Of a stretch of DNA of 50,576 bases, positions 35,201 through 43,926 are shown one piece after another (positions within the stretch are counted from its first letter, which is position 1; every line of letters begins with the position of its first letter). Under the pieces are notes generated by a model. The model made no database searches. It saw only the letters and a program-made list of their open reading frames with translations, and had not been told where the DNA came from. A program made the translations under genes and the position numbers. This DNA is from Vicinamibacterales bacterium (GTDB lineage Bacteria; Acidobacteriota; Vicinamibacteria; Vicinamibacterales; UBA8438). The DNA is taken from NCBI GenBank assembly GCA_958296065.1, contig CATQHX010000045.1, positions 1 through 50,576 of the forward strand, in the 5' to 3' direction.

Positions 35201-38200
35201 CCGTCGCAAGACCCTGCGCACGGAGCTGCGGAGTACGCAGAAGCGCCTGGAGAGCGCCTTCTGTCGCGGTCAGCTTCCGGTCGACGACCGCGACGCCACG
35301 GCGGCGGCTCTCGCTACATTGCGACAGGCCGCCGAGCCTTCGTCCGTCGAGCCGCCCCGTATCGAAGAGGTGGAGGTCCTGACCGAATCGTCACGCCGAC
35401 TCAACGAAATCAACCACGCGATCGAAGCCTCCAGTCGCAGCAGCATCGAGAAGGTCAGGAGTCGCCTGCAGCATGTGCCGGCAGACCGGATGGACGAAGC
35501 CGCGAGGGGCATAGTTGACCGCACGATCAAGCAGGGATACGTCCAGACGGCCCATGAGCAGATCAATCGCCTCGAATGCGGGGAGTCGGTCGAGCCGCCC
35601 CCGCCGGTCGACGACCCGTTCTCGAAATTCACCTCAGTGGTGGATGCCATCGAGACCGCCCGCAAGACGACGGACCCCCAGACCATCATCCGCTGCGCCA
35701 GCGCACGCGAGCGCGTGGCGGCGGTGCCATTCGAGGAGCTGGCGGAAGAAGACGCGCAATCGGGAGCGAGTCTGCTGGAAGCGTGGTATCAGACGGCGCG
35801 GAAGCGTTCGGTCGACAGGACGGGGCTCCAGGATCTGCTCACGGGCCTTGGATTCAGCGTACGCAACGTCAGTCCTCAACGATCCGGCTCCCAGGCCATC
35901 GTCACCACCGAACCGATAGCCGACCGCGCCGTCTGTCCCTCGCGGCAGTTCGGATCGGAGGCGAACGGACGGTACCGAGTGCTGCTCAACACAGATCGGT
36001 CTGCGATGGACTCCATCTTCAGATCCATCGGGATCGAGATTCGCGACCCCACGATCGTGCTGCACTTCGGATGTCTGGGTGCCGAACGGGACGCGATCCG
36101 CAAGCGCGCAACCCGCGAACACCGCCTCTTCCTCGTCGTCGACGAATCCCTCGTGCTCTTCCTCGCTGGCGGTGCGCCGAATCGATTGGCTGCTCTATTC
36201 CGCTGCACGCTGCCCTACAGCGCGGCCCAACCGTACGCGACCACCTCCGGTCTGGTACCTCAGGAGCTGTTCTACGGCCGCCGGCGCGAGCGCGAGACCA
36301 TCATGGATCTGTCCGGCGCCTGCTTCATCTACGGCGGGCGACAGCTCGGCAAGACCGCGCTGCTCCGCCAGGTCGAGGAGGACTTTGGACGCGACGACCG
36401 TGTAGCCAAGTGGATCGATCTCAAGGTCAACGAGATCGACCGGGCGCCCGACCTCTGGCGCGTGATTCAGCGCGCACTTCGCGCGCCGCGCGTGGTGCGC
36501 GGCGACGGCGAAATCGATCCCGAGAATCCGAAGCGAGTCGAGCGGCTTCTCAGTCAGATTCGGGAATGGCTGGCCGGCCGGGACACCCGTCGACTGCTCC
36601 TGCTCCTGGACGAGGCCGACCACTTCCTGTTCGTGGACGCCGCGAACGACTTCAGCGTGTCGGCCCGCCTGAAGGGGCTGATGGACGAGACGAACCGGCG
36701 GTTCAAGGTCGTGTTTGCTGGCCTGCACAACGTTCTGCGCACGACCCGCCACGCCAACCACCCCCTCGCGCACCTGGGCGATCCGATATGCGTGGGTGCG
36801 ATGACCTCCAACGGCGAATGGAAGGCCGCGCAGGATCTGGCAAGGGAACCCCTTCAGGCGGTCGGGTGCAGATTCGGAAGGGAGGATCTCAGCACGCGAA
36901 TTCTAGCTCACACCAACTACTATCCGTCGCTGATACAACTCTACGGTGCCGAACTCACGCGCAGGCTTCGCGACTCCGAAAGGGCCTTTCCCTACGCCAT
37001 CGACGACGACGCCATCGATAAAGCGTACGGCAGTCGCGAACTCCGCGACGCGATACGCGAGCGGTTCCTCCTCACGCTGCAACTGGATCAGCGCTACGAG
37101 GTCATCGCCTACGCCCTCGCTCACGAACTGAAGGAAGGCGGCGATCTGGACCGCGGTCTGACGCGCGATCGGATTCTCGAGGCGGTGCAGTTCTGGTGGT
37201 CGGACGGTTTCCGGTTGCGGAACGAGCAATTCGACATGCTGCTCCAGGAGATGGAGGGGCTCGGCGTTCTGCGGGCGATCGAGCCGGACCGGTATACGCT
37301 CCGGAACCCGAATATCCTGCTGCTGCTCGGGAACCGGGAAGACTTCGAGAAGGCGCTGACTCGGGAACGGACGCCGGAACGGCCGTACGCACCGGCGTCG
37401 TTTCGGGCCCGCTATCCGAATGACCCGCATAGCGCGAGACGTGGTCCGCTCACCCGGCAGCAGGAATCGGCACTTCACCGCGGGGGCGTGGGCGTAATCT
37501 GCGGCTGCCCTGCGGCCGGACTCGAGGACGTGCAGGAGTTCCTGTCCCTGCGCATCGGGAGCGACGAATTCTCCCGGATTCAGCCCGCAGCGGACGCCAG
37601 CGGATTCGAACGACAACTCAGGAAGCTGCGGTCCGTGCGCAACAGCGTGAAGGTGCGACTGGTCCCATCGACCGTGCAATGGAACGACGCGTGGATCCGT
37701 ACCGCGAAGGACGTTCTCAAGGGGAAGGCGCAGGGCAGGCGCCTCTGGAATCGGGTCGCGTTCATCGCTACGCCGGACCAGCTCTGGCGACTGCTGACGG
37801 ACACCGCTGCAGCGGACCTGGACGGCGTGGACTGGTTTTCGCTCGGACCGTGTGACCTGACGTTCCTGCGGCGCTGGCTGGTTGACATCAACGCCACGGC
37901 GGACGGTAGCGAGGCAGAGAACTTCCGGCGGATCTCCGGTGGCTGGCCGGTGGAGCTCGACCGGTTCAGCAAGAATAGGACCCGCAAGAGCTGGCAGACC
38001 CGGATCGAGGAGCTGCAGCGCGAAGGTGAGAAGAACCCAGCGAAGCGTCTGCGCGACGAATTCGGGTTGACGGACGAGGCGGAAACCGTCCTGCGAAGTC
38101 TGGCCGGCGCGGACGACCCGTTCGACTGCGACAGCGTCGAACTGGTGTCGAGCGAGATCGGAGTGGATCCGCAGTTGGTGCGGCGACGGGTAGATTGGGG

Positions 38201-38294
38201 TGAGCGCCTGGGATTGCTGTCCGCCGCCGGAGACGGTTTGTGGACCTTTAATCCATTGGTGAGACGTTTGCTGGAGGCCGTACCAACTCGATGA
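32253..38294 (+). CDS. giant P-loop ATPase (~2,013 residues) of a putative conflict system
   Basis: Not assigned to a named family. Layout by residues from ATG 32253: helical N-terminal region (1-330); coiled coil (about 330-410, RRCVEQEDDALKRLDAQDQE); Pro/Glu/Thr-rich linker (about 423-545); long helical middle region; STAND/AAA-like NTPase (about 1330-1570) with Walker A GGRQLGKT (1361-1368), Walker B LLLLLDEADHF (Asp1453) and VFAGLHNV as sensor; a winged-helix-like segment (about 1600-1690, ILEAVQFWWSDGF); a further domain (about 1743-1916); and a final winged helix. The start may also be ATG 32262 or 32127. GC is lower than in the flanks. Its stop overlaps the next gene (ATGA at 38291-38294), so the two products probably work together. 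Confidence 0.75.
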   Translation: MLDMTQSQKIALPSGLPKQFSDGRPGFQRLHKFLKIPNTKAVEAVLAAVKDAVQQVPVAKLQGADRRRVLLLAFYENPEPRRHLWRQMLNDRPPTASRGQPVPSLEFIALQRYDAEFREREVNAAVVQDALRDFPDVVESVADAPDWQRPALAAWPALQRDIADWNALPEDRRDATALALFAVATVLDDHRFLQWAARGIDSLREGFSPLFNDQPVDATPDDGQDVIRQWKESCDAIAVAARTLGADPLRSELLIEGLSDLARKVHNLTKLGGPLTELRNRAVPEKLLQRVDDIVEELAEGDDSPITGWTHKIAALWRSVYPLGAHLDIESLRTDVERVEADLEDALARWRAALRKRTELDGRHQEARRCVEQEDDALKRLDAQDQEAELQQQLGRAAQEIQRAHRHVFQVVAPADQVFDPRRDHHADNAPATPESPDPHEPTPEPRAATPSTIEKAAAEEALDADEPTPTTTQPAPEADEPTLPAARPGRDPVEPAPPATQPTPNAVVTGEDDTARSAEPPLAPEPPTAPEQPAGCLDPPSLDDRQQTSAIEGLWRALAASRPGIAYHIARLCAEHGYANVPPPLADIIAASMLAPAVHSPDSEQVRDLRPILERIDLAALVSDERPQPERDAVSLLLFSATLRPALFAPTTGAPSLLRAVSLSDTLKPVYDLATRVADHADRLLGVRLHASMLRSSETGTWQDQFDALAGRVRAWQARAGSKHNIFGPATRVWRDLIGDDGVLATLMKLISDSDKSVHPDVVAIHEEISDKRTFNELVHSTDQRGTKRNPIVGRALKQMWNDVQPVVHLSGQWLSLMDIRPDTAGFVNQRIDALHSDLKRVGRKAIETLDGAANSAAGGGALAATSTYARNAINELLQSFDRDAALTESSLDANVLRSRDLLYVKDVDIDAGFDPVSIEESQLLDRLLNTAAHADTMRSAFHDRLERSDFIGARLALDLVETEDGIDGDECTASFVHRINDRRKTLRTELRSTQKRLESAFCRGQLPVDDRDATAAALATLRQAAEPSSVEPPRIEEVEVLTESSRRLNEINHAIEASSRSSIEKVRSRLQHVPADRMDEAARGIVDRTIKQGYVQTAHEQINRLECGESVEPPPPVDDPFSKFTSVVDAIETARKTTDPQTIIRCASARERVAAVPFEELAEEDAQSGASLLEAWYQTARKRSVDRTGLQDLLTGLGFSVRNVSPQRSGSQAIVTTEPIADRAVCPSRQFGSEANGRYRVLLNTDRSAMDSIFRSIGIEIRDPTIVLHFGCLGAERDAIRKRATREHRLFLVVDESLVLFLAGGAPNRLAALFRCTLPYSAAQPYATTSGLVPQELFYGRRRERETIMDLSGACFIYGGRQLGKTALLRQVEEDFGRDDRVAKWIDLKVNEIDRAPDLWRVIQRALRAPRVVRGDGEIDPENPKRVERLLSQIREWLAGRDTRRLLLLLDEADHFLFVDAANDFSVSARLKGLMDETNRRFKVVFAGLHNVLRTTRHANHPLAHLGDPICVGAMTSNGEWKAAQDLAREPLQAVGCRFGREDLSTRILAHTNYYPSLIQLYGAELTRRLRDSERAFPYAIDDDAIDKAYGSRELRDAIRERFLLTLQLDQRYEVIAYALAHELKEGGDLDRGLTRDRILEAVQFWWSDGFRLRNEQFDMLLQEMEGLGVLRAIEPDRYTLRNPNILLLLGNREDFEKALTRERTPERPYAPASFRARYPNDPHSARRGPLTRQQESALHRGGVGVICGCPAAGLEDVQEFLSLRIGSDEFSRIQPAADASGFERQLRKLRSVRNSVKVRLVPSTVQWNDAWIRTAKDVLKGKAQGRRLWNRVAFIATPDQLWRLLTDTAAADLDGVDWFSLGPCDLTFLRRWLVDINATADGSEAENFRRISGGWPVELDRFSKNRTRKSWQTRIEELQREGEKNPAKRLRDEFGLTDEAETVLRSLAGADDPFDCDSVELVSSEIGVDPQLVRRRVDWGERLGLLSAAGDGLWTFNPLVRRLLEAVPTR

Positions 38295-39424
38295 ATCTCT
38301 GGACGCTGCCCGGCCCAACGCGGTTCGTTCTTCGCCTCGAACGCGCCTTGCGTGGCGGCGCGAACGTAGTGGTGCGGTTCCCGGTGGCGACGCCATCGGG
38401 CTTCGGGGAGCGGCTGCGTGCCCGGCTGAGCGAATCGTGGCGCTGCACGGTGTTCCGACCCGAGCCGGCGAATCCACCGTTCGAGCGTCTTCGCGAACGC
38501 TTCGCACCACAGCTTCCCGCCGAGTGGAACCCGACACTTCTCGACCTGTGCGAGCACGAGGACTTCCGAGGGCGCCTCATATGGCTCGACGGCGTGGGAC
38601 GCATGGACAGGGAGGACTGCTCCGCTTGGAAGAAGTTCCTCGTGAACTACGCGCAAGCCTCCCGCAGCGTGCCCGAGTTCGAGCGGACCCTGTTCCTCGC
38701 CGTTCTCGACGGCGCGCCGCCGGCCGATCCCCCGCCGGACGACGTTACGCTGAAGTGCTTCGATTGGCGCGGCGCGATCGACGAGACCGACCTGCTCCTG
38801 GCGGCGCACGAGCGATTGCACAGCCGCGACGCCGGGGCCGTGATGCGTTCACTGCTCGCCACGACCGTGGCGCACGTAGCGAGCTGGGAACCGGATGTGG
38901 CGGAGCGGCTGCTCGACGAGGGACGCGACGCGATACTCGATCCTCTCACCCTTCTGCAGTCGGTCGCGAAAGAGAAGGGCTGGACATCCAACACCGATGC
39001 TTGTTGGGAACTCGGCACGGCGTCGGGAGACGGCGTGTCGCACGCCGCCCTGGCATCGCTGGAAGATCCGCCGAGGGACCTTCGGCGTCGCCTCTGGAGC
39101 GCGCAGGCGTCGGTACTCCTCCCGTCAATCGCTAGCTGGCGGTGGAATCTCCTCCTGGATCATCGAGCGCTGCTCGCGGAGCACTTGGAGCGCGAGGGCA
39201 GTCCCGTGGACGCATTGGACCTCGACGTCGGAGAACTCACCGGCATGATGCGACGTCCGGGTTTCGACTCCGAGGTTCGACGGGATGTGCGGCAGATGAA
39301 TCGGTGGCGAAACGAACTCGCGCACTTGAGACCCTTGTCCGCGAACGCCGCACGACTTCTGGCCGTTTCCTCCGAGAGCCCCGGAAGCCGGGGCCCACTT
39401 CGCCGCTTCCCGCCTGATGCTTGA
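38291..39424 (+). CDS. partner protein with degenerate ATPase-like and C-terminal HEPN-like parts
   Basis: 377 residues, coupled to the giant ATPase gene by ATGA. The N-terminal half resembles a degraded NTPase: GGANVVVRFPVATPSGFGER stands where a P-loop would be but lacks GxxGxGKT, and GRLIWLDGVGRMDREDCSAW stands where Walker B would be. The C-terminal ~100 residues are helical and end with NRWRNELAHLRPLSANAARL. R-N-x-L-A-H (Arg340, Asn341, His345) is the active-site signature of many HEPN ribonucleases, including Swt1-like ones. A sensing or targeting protein with RNase function is a reasonable inference; no family is recognised with certainty. Confidence 0.65.
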   Translation: MNLWTLPGPTRFVLRLERALRGGANVVVRFPVATPSGFGERLRARLSESWRCTVFRPEPANPPFERLRERFAPQLPAEWNPTLLDLCEHEDFRGRLIWLDGVGRMDREDCSAWKKFLVNYAQASRSVPEFERTLFLAVLDGAPPADPPPDDVTLKCFDWRGAIDETDLLLAAHERLHSRDAGAVMRSLLATTVAHVASWEPDVAERLLDEGRDAILDPLTLLQSVAKEKGWTSNTDACWELGTASGDGVSHAALASLEDPPRDLRRRLWSAQASVLLPSIASWRWNLLLDHRALLAEHLEREGSPVDALDLDVGELTGMMRRPGFDSEVRRDVRQMNRWRNELAHLRPLSANAARLLAVSSESPGSRGPLRRFPPDA

Positions 39425-39432
39425 TTTCGTGG

Positions 39433-39450
39433 TGACGACGGGGGTCGTCA
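39433..39450. terminator. hairpin between convergent genes
   Basis: TGACGAC (39433-39439) pairs with GTCGTCA (39444-39450) around a GGGG loop. It lies 8 bases after the stop of the HEPN-like gene and overlaps the stop of the convergent zinc-finger gene. A bidirectional terminator is possible. A tandem CCTGGTGTT repeat follows (39452-39470). Confidence 0.4.
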
Positions 39451-39780
39451 TCCTGGTGTTCCTGGTGTTCCCTTCGTCTGCTCCATCTTCCCGGGGCAGG
39501 GGCGCACCTGACCAGGCACGCCGCGCGGGCCGGTTCTGCCGGTTCCAGACGGCGAAAGCACGCCGAGGTGCTTACAGATCGCGTCCAACTTGATTTCTTC
39601 CGACTCCCGATCGAGAAACTCGAACCCGCACTTCCCGCAGCGACGGACTGGCAAGTCGACGGTCAGGTCCGCCGCTGCATCCCCGGATCCGTACCGGAAC
39701 GTGTGACGATGCTCGAAGGTGCTTACGCCTCCAGCACCGCATCGCGCACAGGTCAGTTCCGCCTCGCCGCCGACTGTCAT
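39448..39780 (-). CDS. YgiT-type zinc-finger protein, C-terminal HTH missing
   Basis: 110 residues from ATG at 39780 (GAGGA lies 8 bases upstream). The zinc-finger part is intact: CARCGAG, HTFRYGSGDAAADLTVDLPV and RRCGKCGFEFLDRE, with two CxxC pairs. The family then continues into a Cro-like helix-turn-helix, but here the sequence changes after DAICKHLGVLSP into an unrelated Gly/Pro/Thr tail ending in GTPGTPG. It is therefore a truncated MqsA/YgiT-type antitoxin paralogue, or a zinc-finger-only variant. No MqsR or DUF4258 toxin lies next to it. Confidence 0.65.
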   Translation of the reverse strand: MTVGGEAELTCARCGAGGVSTFEHRHTFRYGSGDAAADLTVDLPVRRCGKCGFEFLDRESEEIKLDAICKHLGVLSPSGTGRTGPRGVPGQVRPCPGKMEQTKGTPGTPG

Positions 39781-39850
39781 CGTCCCGTTCCTCACTGCCT
39801 ACGCCTACCAATTTCCCGACGAGAATACGCACCACCATGGTGTGGAAAAG

Positions 39851-40252
39851 TCAACCGTTCCGCTCCTGCAAGTCACGCGAAGCAAGAAAGCGAAGATAAC
39901 GGTCCGCCAGAGGGCTCTGTATTTCTATTCCTTCTTCCCAGCGCCTCAGATCCTCTTCTTCGATACCGGTGACCTTGCAGAACGAGCAGCGCGACATCCC
40001 GTACCGCTGCCGAATACGCCGAATCGCCGCAGGAATCAGTAGGCCGAAGTGTGTACAGATGGCTGCGTGCTGCAGAGTCTCGGCCTCGTGATCCAAGAAC
40101 TCGAAACCGCATGATCTACACCTGCGAACTGGAAGTTCGACGCTCAAGTCGATGGCACCGTCACCCAGTCCATATGTGAACGTATGTCGGCACCAAGTCG
40201 TGCCGACCGTCCCGTCACACTCGAAACACAAAGTCTCCTCGATGGGTCTCAC
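39851..40252 (-). CDS. YgiT-type zinc finger/HTH antitoxin-like protein (MqsA family)
   Basis: 133 residues from GTG at 40252. Zinc finger: CFEC, HTFTYGLGDGAIDLSVELPV and RRCRSCGFEFLDHE. C-terminal helix-turn-helix: IRRIRQRYGMSRCSFCKVTG then IEEEDLRRWEEG and SPLADRYLRFL, as in MqsA-type antitoxins that repress their own operon. No toxin gene is adjacent; the neighbours are a truncated paralogue 70 bases downstream and the unrelated FG-GAP gene. It may be an orphan regulator or controlled from outside the window. Confidence 0.75.
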   Translation of the reverse strand: MRPIEETLCFECDGTVGTTWCRHTFTYGLGDGAIDLSVELPVRRCRSCGFEFLDHEAETLQHAAICTHFGLLIPAAIRRIRQRYGMSRCSFCKVTGIEEEDLRRWEEGIEIQSPLADRYLRFLASRDLQERNG

Positions 40253-40306
40253 CGCCTGGTCCGTACACCGAAATGGCTCTCTGCCGTGTAGACAGCTATC
40301 TCCACC

Positions 40307-43300
40307 CTACCGCCGCAGCCCCCGCAGGAACGCATCGGGGGCGACGAACCGCGTGTGGTACTGCCGCCAGTCGTCCTTGTAGCGCTGATACACCGGATCG
40401 TCCTCGATGGCGGGCGAGGCGTCGGGGTCGTAGTCGGGCGTGTCGTGCGACGGCAGCGGGCCGACGGTCTTCGAGTGCGCCGTGTTGAAGTCGCCGTCCT
40501 TCACCCAGCCGTCGGCGATCAGGACGTAGTCGCGGCGCCAGCCTTCGGGCGGGTCCGGCGGGGCCTCGAAGCGGAGACGGAGCTCGTCGCCGGCGTTCAT
40601 GATCACGTAGCGGTCCTCGACGTCCGCGAGGAGCTCGCGAACGTCGCCGAAGCGGGTGTGGTAGCCGACCAGGTCGCGCCAGCGGGGGCGGAGGCTGGCC
40701 AGCTCGTAGCGCGGCAGCTCCAGGCGGCGCGGGCCGACGTACTCGGTCACGTTGTAGCCGCGGTAGTCGAGATCGGCAACGGCGGGTGCGAGGCGGCGCG
40801 TCTCCAACACCGCGTCGTCCCGCAGGGGCGCCCAGGCGATGCGATCCCAGTAGATCTCGAGGTTCGTGCGCAGCCGCAGCCGGCGGGGATACCTCCCGTC
40901 GGCCAGCCGCTCCACCGGGATGACCATCGTCTTGAGCTTGCCGGCCGGAAAGCCCAGGTCCTGGTGCATGACGGTCCAGCGCCCCTTGCCGTCGAGCGCT
41001 TCGACCGCGACGCCGCGAGGCGCCGGGAGGCTGCTCTGGCCGAGGGCGACGTTGATGCTGCTGTCGGTCGGGTAGATCCAGCCGTAGGCCAGCAGCCGCA
41101 GAGCCGGGTGCGCCTCGACGTCGGGGCCGAGTTCGATCTCCAGGAAATGATCGCGCGTGATTCCCTGGTGCGTCCCCCGCTCGAACGTGGCGACGTAGCG
41201 CTGGTCGCGCTTGCCGATCAGGTCGCCGACATCCTCGCCGGCATCGTCCCAGGCGCCGGCTATCGGCTGCGACGGCCCGGTGACGATGGGATCCAGCGGA
41301 GCCGGATCGCGGGCGAAGCGTTCGTCGATGAAGACCTCCGTGTCCGCCGGGTGGTCGACGACCAGCAGCGATGCGTGGTCGACGAAGTGGGTCTCCCAGA
41401 GCTCCGCGGTAATCCGCAGGTCGTACTGGCCGTCGCGCGGGGCGAGCTGCTCGCCGCGGATCAGCACGCGGTCCTCCGTCTGCGTGACCCCGGCGGTGTC
41501 CTGCGCGTTGATGCGCATGCCGAGCGGCGACCGCCAGAGGACGTCGGTGACGAAGCGCAGGCCGGTGCCGTCGTCGGCGAAGAGCCACGGGCACGAGCCC
41601 TTGAGCCGCTGCTCGGCGACGAACACGCCGCGCGCCTGCAGATCGAAGTCCGCCTGCACGACGCCGTTCGGCCACGCCACGCGCGCGACGTCGATCCGCG
41701 GCTGCTCCCCCAGTCCGAAATGGACCGGGGCACCGGTCAACACCTGCTTCTGCACGAGCAGCCCGGCCCGCGCCTCTATCTCGCCGCCGACCCCGAACGC
41801 GTTGATCCGCTGATCGCCCGCCGCCACGTGGGCCCGCGGGCGAATCTGCTGCCAGCCGTAGCCGGCGCTGCCCTGGCCTATCAACCGCACCGGCGCGCCG
41901 TCCTCCACCCCGACCAGGTCGAGCCGGCCGTCCGCGTTCAGGTCGGCGACGCCGAAGATCTCGGCCGTCACCCGTGCATCCAGAGCGTCTTCCCGCAGCA
42001 CGGATCGTTCGTCGGCCAGCCAGATCCGGGTGCCCCCGGGCCCCGATCCGAGCAGGTCGAGCGCGCCGTTGTTGTCCAGGTCGGCCAGCAGCAGCCGCTG
42101 TGAGCCGGGAGCGGCGTTCGCCGGCACCGCGGGCCAGGCGGCGACGGGCTCGCGATTCCACGTCCCGTCGTTCCAGCTCGTGCGCCACACCTCCCCGGCC
42201 GCGTCCAGCGTGACCACGTCGAGCGTGCCGTCCGCGTTCAGGTCGCCCAGGGTCAGGGCGACGACCGGCTGCGACGACTCCCACGCCGGCCACGGCCCGA
42301 AACGTCCGGCCTGCAGGTTCTCGAGCGGATGCACGCCGCCCGCCGCATCCAGCAGGACGGCGTCCGGATCGCCGTCGACGTCCAGATCGCCCCATCCGAA
42401 GCCGCGCAGGCCGGCCATGGCAGGGAACGGCCGCACGGCATCGAACGTCCCGTCGGCGTTGTTGCGCAACACCCACGGCGCCTCGTCCAGCGGACCGTGA
42501 ACGATGTCGAGGTCGCCGTCCATCTCGATGTCCGCCGCCCAGGCGCCGTAGCCCGCGAGGCCGGCGACGTCCGTGTCCTCCGCCGGCGACGGGGTCATCT
42601 GCTCGAACCCGCCATCCTCGCTCCGCGCCAGGAGACTGAAGCCGCCGGCGCCGACCAGCGCCAGATCCATGCGGTAGTCGCCGTTCCAGTCCAACGGGAG
42701 CAGCGATTCGGCGACCGGGCCCGTCGCGGGCACACCGCCCGGAAAGTCGAATGCGGGGCCCGCGTCAGCCGCGCCCACCCGGCGCACCGCCTCACCGTCG
42801 GTGGCGACTATGGCCGGCATCGCGTCCTCTCCGCCGTGGACGATCGCCAGCGCCGCCACTTCGGCGTTGGCCCGGTCCGCGGCCTCGCCCTCGGCCGCCG
42901 TGATCGGCTCCGGCACGTAGGCGAGCGTCTCGTCCGGCGCCGCCGCGCTGGCCGGGGGGGACGGCAGCGCCAGGAAGCGTATCAACGGCGCCGCAATCTG
43001 CTCGGCACCCACGCTGACCACCGCCAGATCCTCGCGGAAGGCCGGCGTGCGGACCAGCACGTTGCGGAGCAACTGCGCCATGGTCGTGGCCCGTCCGAGG
43101 TCGCCGCCGGCGGCGGCCTCCGACAGTCCCTGCAACTGCTCGACGGCCAGCTCCGGCCACGCCGCGCTCAGGCTGGTCAGGCGGTCGATCGTGTCGTCCA
43201 GGACATCGCCGTCCTCGGAGCGCGCCGCCCAGCGCGCACGCTCCAGCAGCACCGCCAGGTTGTCCGGCCGGCGCTCCAGCACCTCCTCCAACCACTGCCG

Positions 43301-43894
43301 CGCTTCCGGCAGATCGGCTTCCGATCCACCCCGTTCCAGCTCCTGCGCCAGGGCAAAGCGAGCCCGCTCGTGATCCGCATGGAGCACCGCTGCTCGCCGG
43401 TACCGGGCGACCGCCTCCTCGGACCGCCCGCTGAAACTGGCGAGCTGGCCTTGCAGGAAGGCGATATCGGCGCTGTCGGGCGCCAGCGCGAAGGCGGTCT
43501 CCAACGCGGCCGTGGCACCCTCGTCGTTGCCGACGCCCACCTGCGCCACGGCCAGATTGCCGTGGATGGCCGGCTCTCTCGGCGCCAGCTCGCTCGCGCG
43601 TTCGAACTGATCGCGGGCGTCGCTGAGCAAGCCGACCTCCAACGAAGCCAACCCTCGATAGAAGACGCGCACCGTCTCCCGGTACTCGGCCGAACCGGCC
43701 GGCGGGAGCCCCGCGGGCGTGCAGGCGGACCAGTACCCACTACCCGCACCCACCAGGGCCAGCGCCAGCGCCGCCCGTGCGAGTCCCCGCAGCCGGGGCG
43801 CCGCCGGCCCGGTCCGACCGGATGTCGAGCCGGGAGCTTCGGCTCCGCCAGAAGATCGTCGAACGCAAGAACCTGTTGAAAGCACTTTCACCAC
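40307..43894 (-). CDS. exported TPR plus FG-GAP/ASPIC-UnbV (CRTAC1-type) protein
   Basis: Up to 1,195 residues. The N-terminal region has a hydrophobic segment (LARAALALALVGAGSGYWSA) followed by Cys, a possible lipoprotein signal. TPR repeats occupy about 70-250 (FERASELAPREPAIHGNLAV, LETAFALAPDSADIAFLQGQ). FG-GAP/VCBS calcium-type repeats follow at about 385-650 (LLPLDWNGDYRMDLALVG, GDLDVDGDPDAVLLDAAG, GDLNADGTLDVVTLDAAG, ADLDNNGALDLLGSGPGG, ADLNADGRLDLVGVEDG). Then comes an ASPIC/UnbV-like region (FGLGEQPRIDVARVAWPNGV) and a 430-residue C-terminal region of unknown fold. The start codon is uncertain, because the frame begins only 32 bases from the divergent gene. Function unknown; such proteins are cell-surface binding proteins. 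Confidence 0.8.
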   Translation of the reverse strand: MVKVLSTGSCVRRSSGGAEAPGSTSGRTGPAAPRLRGLARAALALALVGAGSGYWSACTPAGLPPAGSAEYRETVRVFYRGLASLEVGLLSDARDQFERASELAPREPAIHGNLAVAQVGVGNDEGATAALETAFALAPDSADIAFLQGQLASFSGRSEEAVARYRRAAVLHADHERARFALAQELERGGSEADLPEARQWLEEVLERRPDNLAVLLERARWAARSEDGDVLDDTIDRLTSLSAAWPELAVEQLQGLSEAAAGGDLGRATTMAQLLRNVLVRTPAFREDLAVVSVGAEQIAAPLIRFLALPSPPASAAAPDETLAYVPEPITAAEGEAADRANAEVAALAIVHGGEDAMPAIVATDGEAVRRVGAADAGPAFDFPGGVPATGPVAESLLPLDWNGDYRMDLALVGAGGFSLLARSEDGGFEQMTPSPAEDTDVAGLAGYGAWAADIEMDGDLDIVHGPLDEAPWVLRNNADGTFDAVRPFPAMAGLRGFGWGDLDVDGDPDAVLLDAAGGVHPLENLQAGRFGPWPAWESSQPVVALTLGDLNADGTLDVVTLDAAGEVWRTSWNDGTWNREPVAAWPAVPANAAPGSQRLLLADLDNNGALDLLGSGPGGTRIWLADERSVLREDALDARVTAEIFGVADLNADGRLDLVGVEDGAPVRLIGQGSAGYGWQQIRPRAHVAAGDQRINAFGVGGEIEARAGLLVQKQVLTGAPVHFGLGEQPRIDVARVAWPNGVVQADFDLQARGVFVAEQRLKGSCPWLFADDGTGLRFVTDVLWRSPLGMRINAQDTAGVTQTEDRVLIRGEQLAPRDGQYDLRITAELWETHFVDHASLLVVDHPADTEVFIDERFARDPAPLDPIVTGPSQPIAGAWDDAGEDVGDLIGKRDQRYVATFERGTHQGITRDHFLEIELGPDVEAHPALRLLAYGWIYPTDSSINVALGQSSLPAPRGVAVEALDGKGRWTVMHQDLGFPAGKLKTMVIPVERLADGRYPRRLRLRTNLEIYWDRIAWAPLRDDAVLETRRLAPAVADLDYRGYNVTEYVGPRRLELPRYELASLRPRWRDLVGYHTRFGDVRELLADVEDRYVIMNAGDELRLRFEAPPDPPEGWRRDYVLIADGWVKDGDFNTAHSKTVGPLPSHDTPDYDPDASPAIEDDPVYQRYKDDWRQYHTRFVAPDAFLRGLRR

Positions 43895-43926
43895 CGTTGA
43901 TCCTTGTTATTCTTGCCAAACGTAGC

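Noticed and set aside
39452..39470. CCTGGTGTT tandem repeat as a mobile-element mark
   Set aside because: Only two copies and no terminal inverted repeats or transposase; it merely encodes the GTPGTPG tail of the truncated zinc-finger protein.
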